NCBI GenBank assembly: GCA_963082975.1
Contig: OY720345.1
Location: forward strand, 76,291,034 to 76,355,033
Direction: 5' to 3'
DNA: 64,000 nucleotides
From: Labia minor
Taxonomy: Eukaryota; Arthropoda; Insecta; Dermaptera; Spongiphoridae
The notes under the pieces were generated by a model. That model saw only the letters and a program-made list of their open reading frames with translations. It had not been told where the DNA came from and did no database searches. The position numbers and the translations under genes were made by a program. Numbering within the stretch: the stretch's first letter is position 1; every line of letters starts with the position of its first letter. Of the stretch, positions 36,481 to 49,500 are shown piece by piece.

Positions 36481-36799
36481 TAATTTTCTTCTAGAGTGAC
36501 CGTAAAAATAAAGATATATGTTTGATAATTTTTCACATGATTAATAATTGTATAAAACTGCTATATCTAGAATTTCAGCTTGATTTATTTTCTGAAAGTA
36601 CCAGAATTAATTTTTTAACACTGCAAATCTCACGCACCAACACGTGACGTGGTGCCATCAACAAAGAGCCAATCATGCGCTGGTTTAATAAATATTATTT
36701 ATTAATTTTAATTTATAATTAAATTTAATTTAAATATAATATATTATGTTATTTAATCCAATTCAAATTTGCGAGATAGTCGAGTGGAGACACTCCAGA
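36481..36799 (+). mobile_element. Family A, tandem 3'-half copy
   Basis: Begins at the element's internal 'gagtgaccgtaaaaataaag' word, directly after the complete copy, and repeats the whole 3' half including CGAGATAGTCGAGTGGAG and the terminal hairpin. One 5' end therefore serves two 3' ends. Confidence 0.75.
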
Positions 36800-37110
36800 T
36801 TTTTTATATTAATTTTGAAAATAAACAGTGTATTTTCGGATTTTCAAATAATTTTCATTTAACTTTTAATAAAAAAAATTGATATTTTATTTTTATTAAT
36901 TAAAATTACGTGAACTTTTATAATAAATTAAATAATTGATATAATATTGTATTTTATGTATTTTATGGAGGTTTATAAGAATATTGTGATGTATTTTCAT
37001 AGACATACATTAAAAATTCTAGTCTCTTTTGGATTCTACAGGTCATGAAACATGAATATATGCAAAATTATTTTAAATTCTGAACAATGTGCAAACAAAA
37101 AAAAACTTTT
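36800..37110 (-). repeat. Dispersed repeat family C, copy 2
   Basis: Similar to 6958-7310 (shared 'gtcatgaaac', 'ttttaaattctgaacaat' and 'attgtgatgta' words). It lacks the microsatellite and core word of that copy. Confidence 0.5.
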
Positions 37111-38429
37111 TTATAAATAGATGTATAATATAACAATAGTATATAAATATTAAGCAATAATAATAATAGACACTCTTTTTATTTAAGAATATAATTAAAT
37201 TGTCCATATCTTATTATAGAAGCAAAATGTATACAGAATATACTCTGACGAGATTGTTGGGTGTCAGTTGGGAATGAAAAGTTGTGTATTGTTAAGAGAA
37301 AATAACAGGGTACTGAATTGCATTGGTCACTCAGCGAAGTTTAACTTGCTAAGCGCAAAATGATGAAATTTTTTAGTTTAATTCTAATTAAAGAATTTAA
37401 AAAACAAAAAATTATAAATATCTATATACATATAAGTAATATATCAGTGAAAAGTTATATAAAAATTAATTTTGATTGAAATATTTTTATTTTAATTTCA
37501 TTATTGTGAAATTATTATATTTTGAAAAAAAACTTGGGATTGGTGGTAGAATGGAAATTGTTTAATTTTAAATTATGAAAAAAGTGACTGTGATTAATAA
37601 CTTAACTAATTACTTATAACTAATCATTTATAACTATAAATTTAATGTAAAGTCCTATAATAACAAAAGAGGGTAAGTAAATGGTGAGAGTTTGGTACAT
37701 ATATAATACGAATTTTGGGAAGCAGCACTCTGATATGTCATTTGGAAGATATCGTTGGATTTTACTGTTTTACATACTACATAAAAAAGCAATATAGAAA
37801 CAAATGTAACAAAGAAAATAAAACACCCACTCACTCTCCTGTTCGTTGGCGCAATAGACTAAATGACAAAATATATTTCTATTCTATTTAAATAATATTC
37901 ATGGCTGATGATCCCCTCTTAGAAAAAATATTTATTTTTTTTTTACTAATAGGATTATTTTTTTTACAAATAAAGAATCGAAATGAATTATATAAATATA
38001 GACACGAGTCAATTTTACTTGTTATAATTATATTTAAATAGATCAAATGGGATTATTAAAAAAATAAATAAATCTAAAACACACCACTTACTCATATATC
38101 ATGTTTTTTTCTTAAAAATCGCTAATTGTAAGTGAGATTTAACCAACTTGCTAAGCGCAAAATATTAGCTTAATTGTCAAAGTCAGTCGAAAGACAAGAG
38201 GAAGGATTCCTTGCTTTAACCATCCTTTAATTATATAGCTTCAATAAAAATTTAATTTAATTTATAAGTTTTAATGAATTGTAATTTGGTGGAAAACTTT
38301 AGCGTCGCGTCGTTTATTGAAATAAAATATATGATACACATGTAGCTTCATTTTAGTGTTTTTGTATTTTTTATTTATTGATGTTTATTTTTATTGTGTT
38401 TTGTTTCTTGTGTATGTATGAGTTATGAG

Positions 38430-38634
38430 TAGTGTGAAAAGTCGGAAATGTTTAAGAGTCTAGTCCCGAAAACGTTTTACCTTTTTTTTTTCTTTTTAGA
38501 ACTAAATTGAAAAAATTTAGAAAAAAAGTCGGAAATGTCCTAAATGTTTAAAACCGGGACAATAGACTGTGACGCCGGGACAGAGCACCTAAAATCGGGA
38601 CAATCTCGGAAAACCGGGACGTTTGGTCACTGTA
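38430..38634. mobile_element. hAT-type MITE, 205 bp, TAGTGTGA/TCACTGTA ends
   Basis: Perfect 8-bp duplication gttatgag (38422-38429 and 38635-38642). The right end matches the TACAGTGACCAAACG type and the left is eroded. The interior carries the shared module (gtcggaaatgtttaagagtc ... aacgttttacc ... T-run). Confidence 0.8.
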
Positions 38635-40417
38635 GTTATGAGTGATCATACTACTATTCGAAGCATGTTTGTATGTTTTCAATCTTATATTCTATTTTTG
38701 GAAAATTATTTACTTGTAAATATTTTTTAAAGGTTTTTATATTCTTTATCATGTACCATAATATGTGAATAATCATAATGAAAATGTATTGATCAATTTT
38801 TATTGAGGAAATAAATTATATAATAATATAATATTGCCAAAATCTGACTTGGTTATCATAATTGATTTAAACCGATTTGTTTTCTTTGGTCCATAAAGAA
38901 TTCATTAAAGATCGTTTGACAGAAACGTTCTAAACCGAGATACTCACAAAAAAGTTGAATAATTATATTTTTCATTGTAATGTTTTCATTTTAGAAATTT
39001 TTGTTCTAATATTTCTCTCCACCTTTCTCCTATTTCAGTTTTTGAATTTTTACTATTTGTGATGATAAATACTCTCTATATAAATCGGTATATTCATATA
39101 TCCATTAATTTTTATTAAAATGGTTGAAAAAATTAATTTACGAAAAATGTTGTGCAGGTTGCCTAATAAGACATACTAATTGTAAGTATTCCCAAAATGA
39201 AACTGTCTTATATTAGTTCAACTTTCAAAAGTCTTCTGAAAAACATATATTTTGGAAATATACTTATTTTATTCAATCAAAATTGTTTATTTAATTCATG
39301 ATAATTATTAACTCAAAATAAAATGTTTAAAGTAATACAGATATTTCTGTTTAAAAAATTTATTAAACATTTCTTAAAGTGACATGAAAATGGAAAATAT
39401 TTCTCAATTGAGTACATGATTTAAATTTCAGAACAAAAATTGCATAGGAATATAGAATCTTTTATTTCCAGAAGTTTAGAAAAACATTTGTTTACCATTG
39501 GGAACAGTTAATATTTATTGCCCGCCTTATAGATTATGAAAAGGGATAATTTGTTGTTCCCCCTTGTAAGAGTTTATCCCTAGGAGTCATTTAATAATAA
39601 GAAAAGGAGAGAAAATTTGATTGTATATTTTATTTGTAGAAATGAGATAATCGTCAAAACAATAATATTCTATGTATAGTAGCTATAAATCCGAGGTTCC
39701 AATGATTTCAGGTTTGCTGATCCCTAAATAATCGGATATTTTCTGCTGCGCCCCAATCTTCATATTTTTTTCTAAATTTTTTACTTTCTTGAAAAATTAG
39801 AAAACTTTCCTTTTTTGAAAGCAATTACCCATTTAACAGCGAAAATTAAAAACTTATACTTGCAATTTTTCTTGGAATAATATAAAATTTCAAGATTTGA
39901 AAAGTGAATACATATTTCGCGGCGCCCTAATGACGGATCGCGGTTCCCCGGGGAGCCGTGTAGCTCTCATAGGGAATCACTGATATTAATGAAATAATTA
40001 CAATATTATAAAATGGTTACAAAATAAAACCCAAATTTTTTTTCTCTTTCCTATTTAACTCTAGCATCTCCCCTCCTACAAAATAATATATATATATATT
40101 TTTAGTATATTCACCATTCGTACATAAAATATATAGATAAAAAACAATTTTCTCAAAATATTAAAATATTTAATAATATTACAAAAATTATTGATTTTTT
40201 TAAATTAATAATATTATAAATAATATATATATAGCAAATTAATTAAATGAAATTTCTTAACTATAGCATGAAAAATATATATTTTTAGATAATATAATGG
40301 AATAAAACTACAATCATTTAAGTTTTATGTTGTCGTTGATTATTAATTATTAATTAATAATTAATAATTATTTATGTATGTACCAATGAAAAACAATTTC
40401 TCCCTTTCTCACTAATA

Positions 40418-40613
40418 CAGTGTTTTTCAACCGTTTAGTATTCACGGTGCAATTCCCAATCATAATTTTCATCCCCCCCGCCATCGGAAATGTTTCAGAG
40501 CATCGCAAAATCATCTGACCTTTTTTTTAGAACCATATTGAAAAAAAATTGAAAAATAATCGAAAATGTTCAAAAGTTTGGGCCCCCCCAACCCCACAGG
40601 TTGAGAATCAATG
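40418..40613. mobile_element. hAT-type MITE, 196 bp
   Basis: Ends CAGTGTTTTTCAACC / GGTTGAGAATCAATG with a perfect 8-bp duplication cactaata. The interior holds the shared module (cggaaatgtttcagagcatc ... agaaccatattgaaaaaa). Confidence 0.9.
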
Positions 40614-41691
40614 CACTAATATAAAGTTTACCTTTCAACGTAAGTATTTTTATGTTTATTCTTCTATTAGTGTGTTATTATTGAAAACATATTGATTTAT
40701 ATATTTGCTATGATATTACTAATAAATAGACATTAACTCATTAATTAATAAATATAAAAATATGAAAGTGTTTAAAAGTAAATAATATATATAAAGTTTA
40801 TATAATATAAATCAATGATATAAAAGATAATCGAGAAATGAACAGAAAATTCCATAATTTAAAAATAAATATTTGAATTTAGTTTCAGTTTAGGGGTGGG
40901 TGTTAGGAGACATTGAAACGAGGAGTGCAGCTAAGCCCTTATTTGTGTACCTAAAACTTCAAATCTTTTGGATTTTTTTCCTCAACTTAATCTATTTTAT
41001 AATATGTATTAATTATAGAATCATTATCAATAGATAGAAAAATTCTACCATCTTTGAAAGAATATTTTATATTTGAAAGCCGTAAGAAAGAAAAATAAAT
41101 CTATATAAATATAATAGAAAAAGTAAATTGTATTTAATAAATTATCATTAATAATTATAACAAAAATAGATAACAATTTAATTAATATAATCTTAAGTAT
41201 TAAATACATATACAACTATTTCTAATACTTTGACTAGAATGCAAAAAACTTTTGCAATTCAATCAAATTTCTTCTATATATATATAAAAAATTAATAACT
41301 ATTCTATAATTAATTATTAATAATAAATAAGTAATTAAAAATAAATTAAATAATTATTTAATACTTGCCATCACACACACGTAACGAAGAAGGTATCTTG
41401 TCATATTCACTATACAAAGCAAACTGAATAAACAAAAATATTTCCTTTTATTTATTTTTTTATCATTTTCGAAGAAACTGAATGCCTTATCGTTTCTCGA
41501 AAGAAAAATATTTTAGCTATATAGGAAAAATAGAAATTTAACAAAATATATTCTCATTTCATATTAGTAATATAATTAATACATAATTAAAGAATAAATT
41601 ATCAATATTATTAGAAAATAATTTCTAAAGATTTCTATTAATAAAGTTAATATTTTAAATGTATATAATTAATACATATATTATAATCATA

Positions 41692-42375
41692 CGAGGTTTG
41701 TTCAAAAGAAAAGGTGAATTTTGAATTATTTCGAAAAGTATTTATTTATTCATCAATATCCATTTTGTCCCCTTCAAAGTAATTTCCCTAATATATAATG
41801 CACTTATGCCAGCGCTTTTTCCAATTGTCGAAGCATGTCTGAAATGCGCTTTTCGGAATGACCATCACTTCGTTCTTTGATTCCGACTTTATCTCATCAA
41901 TGGTGACAAAACGCTTTCCTTTCATTGGTCTCTTCAGTTTTGGGAATAGGAAAAAGTCGCAGGGAGCCAAATCTGGTGAATACGGTGGTTGAGGAATGAA
42001 TATGGTGTTGTTTTTTGTCAAAAAATCACGAACAATCAATGAGGTGTGAGCTGGTGCATTATCGTGATGCAAAATCTATGATTTATTTTTCCACAATTCC
42101 GTTTGTTTGAGTCGTATTGATTCATGCAAACGTTGCATAATTTCTCTGTACTATTCCTTATTAAAAGTATTATCTGTTGGTAAGAACTCATGATGCACCA
42201 CGCCATTGTAATCGAAAAACGTAGACTCTCCGAATGCCTCAGTCAACATTTTAAGTACGTTGGAGCACTTTATTCCATTTTTAACGCAAAATTTAATACA
42301 GATTCTTTGATCCAAAATTTATTACATCCATAACTAAAACACCGCCATTCAAATTTGCCTGGTCAAGTTCATTTG
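41692..42375 (-). pseudogene. Mariner (DD34D) transposase pseudogene
   Basis: Minus-strand frame reads FDYNGVVHHEFLP (first catalytic Asp region), a stop, LHESIRLKQTELWKNKS, a stop, LHHDNAPAHTS (second Asp), PYSPDLAPCDFFLFPKLK (third Asp, 34 residues between the two), then a stop before GNYFEGDKMD. The 3' inverted repeat CGAGGTTTGTTC lies at 41692 after TA. The N-terminal DNA-binding part and 5' inverted repeat were not found. At least three in-frame stops make it inactive. Confidence 0.85.
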
Positions 42376-43171
42376 GATATTTTAGAATAAATAATAATAA
42401 ACTACAATAATTCGGAGAAAGCTGGCTAAAATGGAGATTTATTCCAAGACCAATAATTATAAAAAAAAATTAAAAACTTTTAAATTTAATACCAATTACT
42501 TAATTTTTTTCGTTATTTCCCAGCTCTTCATTTTTGATTCTACACACAATTAATGAAATATTAAATTAATTTTCTCAATAAAATATACTGTATAATGAAT
42601 GTGTTACAATAAGTTTTAACAGTTTTATTAAAATTCTTAATTATAAGTACATACATACACTTAAAAATATGCATTGATATAGGGTGATAGTGATAAATGA
42701 ACAAATTAAAAAAAAATCTAGATTTTAATAGAAAAATTACATTTTTTCAGAAAGTTACAGAAAAACTATCACTCGTATTACAAGAGAGAAAGAAAGGTTA
42801 TTGGGAAAAATGTATAAATTCAAATTGTAACCTTTTAAAAAGTAAAAAACCTGTGGTTTTTTTTCTTATAGATTTATTAATTTTAGTCACATAAGTTCCA
42901 TTGAGTATTTTTGTTTTCCAAAATAATATTAATTTATCAGCATTGAAAACTTGTTCAGGTTTACGTATTATTGATGTTAATATTTTCAGCAAATTTTATT
43001 GAATATTTTTATGTTACATATACCTACATCCAGTTCATTAATTAATTTTTCTCTTTAAAGTATAAATCGGAGTTAAAAAAAGATTTATGTGTGTGTGTGG
43101 TTGAAGGGATAACAAGAAGAGAGAGACTTATAAAAGAAAAAGAATAGTTTTGTTTGCTTGTTACCCTATGT

Positions 43172-43277
43172 TAGGGTGACCATATTTCGAAAACACCAAA
43201 CCGGGACAAACGGTTTACCCTTTTTTTTTAGAACCAAATTGAAAAAATTCCTAAAAACGGGACGTTTGGTCACCCCA
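43172..43277. mobile_element. hAT-type micro-MITE, 106 bp, TAGGGTGACC ends
   Basis: Ends TAGGGTGACC / GGTCACCCCA with a perfect 8-bp duplication ccctatgt (43164-43171 and 43278-43285). The interior again has acggtttaccc, a T-run, then agaaccaaattgaaaaaatt, the shared module. Confidence 0.88.
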
Positions 43278-44292
43278 CCCTATGTAATCTTATAGTATTT
43301 ATAATTGATATTAAAAAATATTAGTTATTCTATTTATTTTAATATTTTAATGATAAAAAAATTGAATAATTTGTAAAATTTCTTATTTTATTTATTTGAT
43401 TTAAATAATTTCATATGTTATTATTTTATATGTATTATAATTATTTGTAGATACTATTTCAATGAAAATTTATAATTTATTTTGTAATTAATTTTGATAT
43501 TCAAATTTTATTTACTTTAAAATTTTTTCCAAAACAAAAGAATCTTTTATTATATTATTATATATATTAAAAAATTTAATCAAAATTTATTGAAAAAAAA
43601 TTCTAAAATGATAGGGTTACAAAACTGAAATCTTCCAGTGTAATTTGTAGAAACACTAAAATATATTAAATAGAAAATAATTTAAAAAAAAAAAATTATA
43701 TACTGGAGAGAGGAGATGCTTAGTACCTTAGTTGACCCAGAGCATAAAAAGTGTCAATTGGGCCCTGAATTTAAATAATATGATAAAAAATATACAAATT
43801 ACAAAGCAAGAAAAAAAAATACAAACTTAATTGACTAGAATAGTAATAAAAAATATGTTTTAAAAATTATAATATTTTCTTAAACCTAAACATAAATAAT
43901 TATCTAATATATACAAAGTTAATAAGTTCTTTAAAAAATAATTATTTTGGAATATATTTTGTCATTTTATCCAAATCACTTTTTAATAAAATTTAACTAA
44001 TTTTTTTTTTTTTTAAAAAAAAATACATTATAGATTTATAAATAAATTTTTAAAATTAACTTAATTATTTGCCTTTTCTTATAAATAATATAATAATTTT
44101 TTATTTAATTTTTATAAGTTTTTTGGTGTTCCCTTTTATAGAAAATGGATAAAAGATATGCAAAATCACGACATATTATTCTTAATAAATGAAAACAATA
44201 GCTAGAAAAATTCATTAATTACAATTATATAAATTAGAATTAAAATTAAAAACATCTTTTAGTTTATAAAGGCATAGTATATACGTCTATAG

Positions 44293-44514
44293 CAGTGATT
44301 CTCAACTACTGAGCCGAGAGACTTTCAAAAGTGTGCCGCGAGATTATGAGGCTCTTAAACATTTCCGACTTTTTTTCTAAATTTTTTCAATTTGGTTCTA
44401 AAAAAAAGGTAAAACGTTTTTGGGACCACTTTTACACTTATCTTTTTCTTTGTGAGCCGCCACATTTTTAAACTGTTAAAAGTGTCCCGCGGTAAAAAAG
44501 GTTGAGAATCACTG
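44293..44514. mobile_element. hAT-type MITE, 222 bp
   Basis: Ends CAGTGATTCTCAAC / GTTGAGAATCACTG, flanks gtctatag / gcctaaag (6 of 8). Same family as the copy at 30983 but with one, not two, interior modules. Confidence 0.88.
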
Positions 44515-45286
44515 GCCTAAAGAATAGATTGTATATTCTTATACCATTCTATTTTTTATTTTATAGATTTAGATTTAATTATGTACCTATATAATATAAT
44601 GAAATATAAAAACTTTAAAAATCTAATGATTATTAAAAGATATAATTTAATTTGTATATGTTAATAAATTAATAGTGAACTGTGAATGAGTCTTGTAAAA
44701 TATGTAAAATTTGGACTAAGATCTGATAAGAATAGATAATATTTGCTTTTGTCATAAATATTTTAGCAGAGTATAATTTTTAATTCTAATTCAATGAATT
44801 AATTTAAAATTTATAATACAATATAACTTAAAAAATCTACAATAAAATTTATTTTCTATTAATGTTCTGTAGAATGTTTTTAAAATATGTTTTCAATAAT
44901 ATTTATATAATATTATAACATAGCAAGAAGAGTTTATTTTACAGAACAATGGATTAATGATTTTTATATTATTTCTTAAGGGAAAGATTGGTTTTGCAAT
45001 ATTACATCCAATTTGTTTGATATGAAAAATTAGAAATAGGTTCCATTGTATATATAAACTAGAAAATTTGAAAGATCATTCATAAAGTATTTATGTATAT
45101 AGTATTTTTTTTTATATTTTATGTTTAACATTTAAAAAATAATACTTGGCATGATTTGTTGTTATTTACGAACATTTTTTTTTAATATCATATAAGTAGT
45201 TTTAAATTAAAATTATTCGATTCACTTTTATTTATGATATAAATCATATATTTGTATAAAGTAGTTAGTAAAAAGTTAAAGATTGG

Positions 45287-45730
45287 GTAATTGTATATGT
45301 ACTTATATGTATGTATAATGGATTTTGATAAAACTTTACCAGTAGATTCCTTTTGTGATTTCAAACAAACTTTCCTCAAGAGATAAAAATTATTAAAGTC
45401 AAAAACTTATTCACTAATTTTATTGGTTTTTATAAGTTCGATTTGGATATAGGAAAATTATTTAATTAATTAATTTTTTTAATTTTATATCCAAACCGAA
45501 CGTATAAAAACCGAAAATTAATAGAGCCATCTGGTGGTCAAATAATAAAACGTGGTACCTAAATAGAATATCAATGGATTTTTATGAAAACTTTAATCAT
45601 TTTTATCTCGTAAATTAGAAACGACCGCCACATACTTCTTGAGGAAAGTTTGTTTAGAATCACAAAAGGAATCTACTGGTAAAGTTTTATCAAAATCCAT
45701 CATACATACATATAAGTATACAATTTCCAA
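45287..45730. repeat. Foldback repeat of about 450 bp with nested inner palindrome
   Basis: Outer arms 45287-45380 and 45640-45730 are reverse complements over about 90 bp with only a few differences (shared words gataaaactttaccagtaga and tccttttgtgat). Inner arms near 45418-45455 and 45481-45519 pair again (ggtttttataagttcg with cgtataaaaacc). A transcript would form a long hairpin. No transposase or target duplication was seen. Confidence 0.85.
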
Positions 45731-46586
45731 AGATTGTTAGATGATCAATAACTAATTTCTATAGAAAAAAAAATTATTTCTATTTCTATACATATTTTTA
45801 GATAGTAATTGTATATTATATAATATAATAGTTCTCAAGAGATCAAAAATTGTAAGGCAAGAGAGATTTAGAATATCATTTCGTTGTAATTAATCTAATT
45901 CATTTAAAATGTCTTTTGAAAAATAACTAATATGTAGATTATATTATAGTAATAATTAGTTATATAATTTTGTCATTGATGTTTTAAATTTTTGTTTTTT
46001 TATTAATCTTAATAATTATTTATATTAAATCTATATTTTTAAAGAATAGAATTACTTTCATATCCAAACGAAGAACAATATAGTATACTTATAATAAGTA
46101 TATGTTTAAAATTATTAAGGGATTTTTTATAATATTGAATATGTTTATAAAATAAATTAAATGGAAATTTGACCGTTTATCGATATATTATTATTTATTT
46201 TTTTTTAAATATACGAGTATATCTTATCTTAACAAATGTTTTAATTTTGTATTTTTAAGTCGATATTAAAGTATAAAAATCGATGTATTTCATTTGTATA
46301 ATTAATTTTTATTTATTTTAAATAAATTTAATTTTTTTTTTTTGTTAATTTTTAATTATGAAATTTTACTTAAAATTCTAATCAATTTTTAAAAAATTGA
46401 ATTTAAAATTTTTTTTATTATTATTATTAATATGATAATATTATTATGAATAACTTATAATCTATTTTGAATAAAATAAAGAAATATGACAAACAGTTCG
46501 CAATACTTCTCAGAATAAAAGCATATATATTTGGAAAATGATGTGACTAGAGTTTTTAAATAAAAACAAATAATGTTAAAAATTTA
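45731..46586. other. AT-rich, downstream of the claudin-like gene
   Basis: Contains the 3' UTR side of the minus-strand CACNG-like gene. No other feature seen. Confidence 0.5.
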
Positions 46587-49500
46587 TCATCGGCCAATGA
46601 TAGTTGGTTCATCAGCCATAGCTAACTCTTCATTAGGAGCTCTGGCTCCTTTGCGTTTTCTACTAAAGATCATAAAACAAATTCCAGATGAGAGAATAAA
46701 AACAAAAACGAGCCAAGCAATAATGATCGAATAACCGTAGACCAGTTGGGCGCCAGGGGGATAAACATATGGCAAATTTTTTCTTTCATAATCAATAGAA
46801 CCAATAACGATCTCAATAACAGCAAGAACAGAGCCACCTAAAAATATAATAATACCATTTATTATTTATTTACTGAAATATTAAATATATTTATACTTAC
46901 ATGTAATAAAGTGGATAGCTCCAGCTAATCTTTTAAATGTGTATCTTGGATTTCGGAAAGTATAGATAGAAAAGAAACATCCCATTAAAAGCATAAGAAG
47001 ACTGATTATAGAAAAAGAGGCTTCAGATCGGTTGTAATCTAATGACAAAAATAAAAAAAAAATAAAAAATTATAAATTATATAGATTTAAGTCATTTATC
47101 CAGTTAAGTTTTTAAAATTTTTAAAAAGTTTAATTTGGCAGTCGTTAGGAAATTACAGGGTCTTCACATCTCATTATAAATTAATTGATATATATTCACA
47201 TACGATTAAACAAGACAATTATTTTGGGCAAACATCGATCTTTAACTTGAATCATTTTCATGCTGGTTCAATGCCAACCACCATTTTTACTATCTCGTAA
47301 GAGATACTATTGCGATCACGAAAATTTTCGATGTTGAGATTTTGATGATTTTATACGTTTTGAAGGTTCCTGAATCATTTTCACTAAGGTTGAGAAAAAT
47401 GTATGTGTGTGTGTATGTATGTAGACAAGATTGCGCAAAAACGGTTTGAGCTAGAATGATGAAATTTGGTACATGGACATTATTCAAAATTCATAGTTTT
47501 CTATCAACTTTTGAGAAATGTAGCTCATCCGGAAGAGGGTCATTACCTACAACATTTTGATTTTTTTTCCTCTAAAGTAACCGTAAAAATAAAGATATAT
47601 GTTTGATAATTTTTCACATGATTAATAATTGTATAAAACTGCTATATATAAAATTTCAGCTTGATTGAATCGCTGAAAGTACCAGAATTAATTTTTTAAC
47701 ACTGCAAATCTCACGCGCCAACACGTGGTGCCATCAACAAAGAGCCAAACATGCACTGGTTTAATAAATATTATTTATTAATTTTAATTTATAATTTAAT
47801 TAATTTAATTTAATTTAAATTAATATATGATATTTAATTCAATTCAAATTTGCGAGATAGTCGAGTGGAGACACTCCAGCTAACTAAGTCCTTTCAATAT
47901 TTAAAATGTATAACTTATAATAAAAATAAATGTATAAAATCAAGTATTTTGTTCATTTGCCGATATTATGCGAGTTTTTTTACACAACATACTTACCAAC
48001 ATCATAATTTTATTAATATTTTTATTTTAAATAAATTATATAATTTAGGGTGCGGTCCAAAATTGGTACAAATGGATTCCAATCCAATATCTTTAGGTTT
48101 TAAGGCCTTTAACTTAGGATGAATTTACCCATAAAAACCGAGATATGCCCCTCCAAAATAATAACGGTTGAACCCATTTGTTTTTTTCAAAAAATACATT
48201 TTTTTTTTGTCTTTGTACCAATTTTTGACCGCACCCTCAAAAGTCAATTCACAAATATTTCATTCCTTGAGCATCCCAAATTCAATTCAACATAATCTAA
48301 TAATTTAGCTATCTCCATTTATATCGCAAGATTAATAGGGCACTTAAAATAGTATAAAAAAAATATATAATATATAATACTTACTTAAAATGGTCCTGTC
48401 AATGGATGGGTCAGAAGCAAGTTTTTTTTCATCAGCTACCATTTCATGTAAAATGCATTTTCCTGGAAATTAAATTTTTTTTTTCATTATTTTTATATTA
48501 ATTAATAATTGATTAATTCATATAATAATATTATAAGAATTAATAACAAATTTTAAAGTAAAATAAAAAAAATAAAAATAATAATAAACATTTCTACTAT
48601 ATTATTTTAAATAAATCTTTATATATATATATAATACATACATATATATATATAATACAATACAAATGTTGAAAGTTTGGATTTGATTTATAAATAACTT
48701 ACCAATTTCAAAAATAGAATATAAATATTTTAAATAATAAATTGTTTCTTTTATCATTGTTTATATTCTTGGGTAGACATTACGATTGGAAAACTGAATT
48801 TATAATCTTTTTTTATTTTTATTTTATTTTATTTTATTTATTTTTTTTGGTTTTTATACGAGAAGAAAAATTCGTAATACCGATATCACTTTCAATCCAT
48901 TTCAATATGGTCTAAAAAAACACATGATATTACTGGATATAAATGTTCTCAAGAACATAATTGGTAAACTTATTTAGTGCACCAATTGAAGAAAATGAAT
49001 GATAACAAGGTTCTTTTTCAATATCAGGTAAACTATTTCATAATTTATAAATTTTGATTTTGATTTATAATTTTGGATTAAATCTATTGGAGTAGAATGT
49101 GGTATAATTTTTAGGTTTTGGAGGCATTAATCCAGTGATTTCCAAACTGTGAGCCGCGACGCCGCGTCGTAGGGAACCCACGAAAAAATTTCCTAATACT
49201 TGAAATTTTTTGTACTTTTCGTACTTTTTTTCAAATTTTTTTTCAATTTGTCCCTAAAAAAAAATCCGTTTGTCCCGATTTGGTGTTTTCAAAATATAGT
49301 CACCCTAATTTAGGAAGCCGCGGAAAAAATCCGATATATTATGGGAGCCGAATACCGAAAAAGTTTGGGAACATCTGCATTAATCAATACATTTTTTATA
49401 TTATACATTTGAAAACAAATGAAATAGATAAAAAAATTTGCAAAATTTAATAATAATTGAACACAAAAACATAGTAAGTAGTATAATTTAAGATGTTTAA

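Larger units (their letters stand above)
37111..41691. other. Gene-poor, transposon-studded region
   Basis: No supported coding sequence. A 19-bp direct repeat aacttgctaagcgcaaaat occurs at 37343-37361 and 38145-38163. A one-sided hAT-like end (GGGAATCACTG near 39972-39982) closes a GC-richer patch that includes 'gcggttccccggggagccg'. The hAT MITEs in this stretch are listed separately. Confidence 0.5.
42376..45286. other. Gene-poor region
   Basis: AT-rich, with only the two hAT MITEs listed at 43172 and 44293. A (GT)n run lies at 43089-43100. No coding sequence supported. Confidence 0.5.

Noticed and set aside
47290..47487. Minus-strand open frames inside family A copies (also at 56055, 60841 and 62643) giving similar peptides ending in FKTYKNIKIS...
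   Set aside because: Similarity is explained by the DNA repeat itself. The frames are antisense, have different starts, include the microsatellite and show no codon-level conservation.
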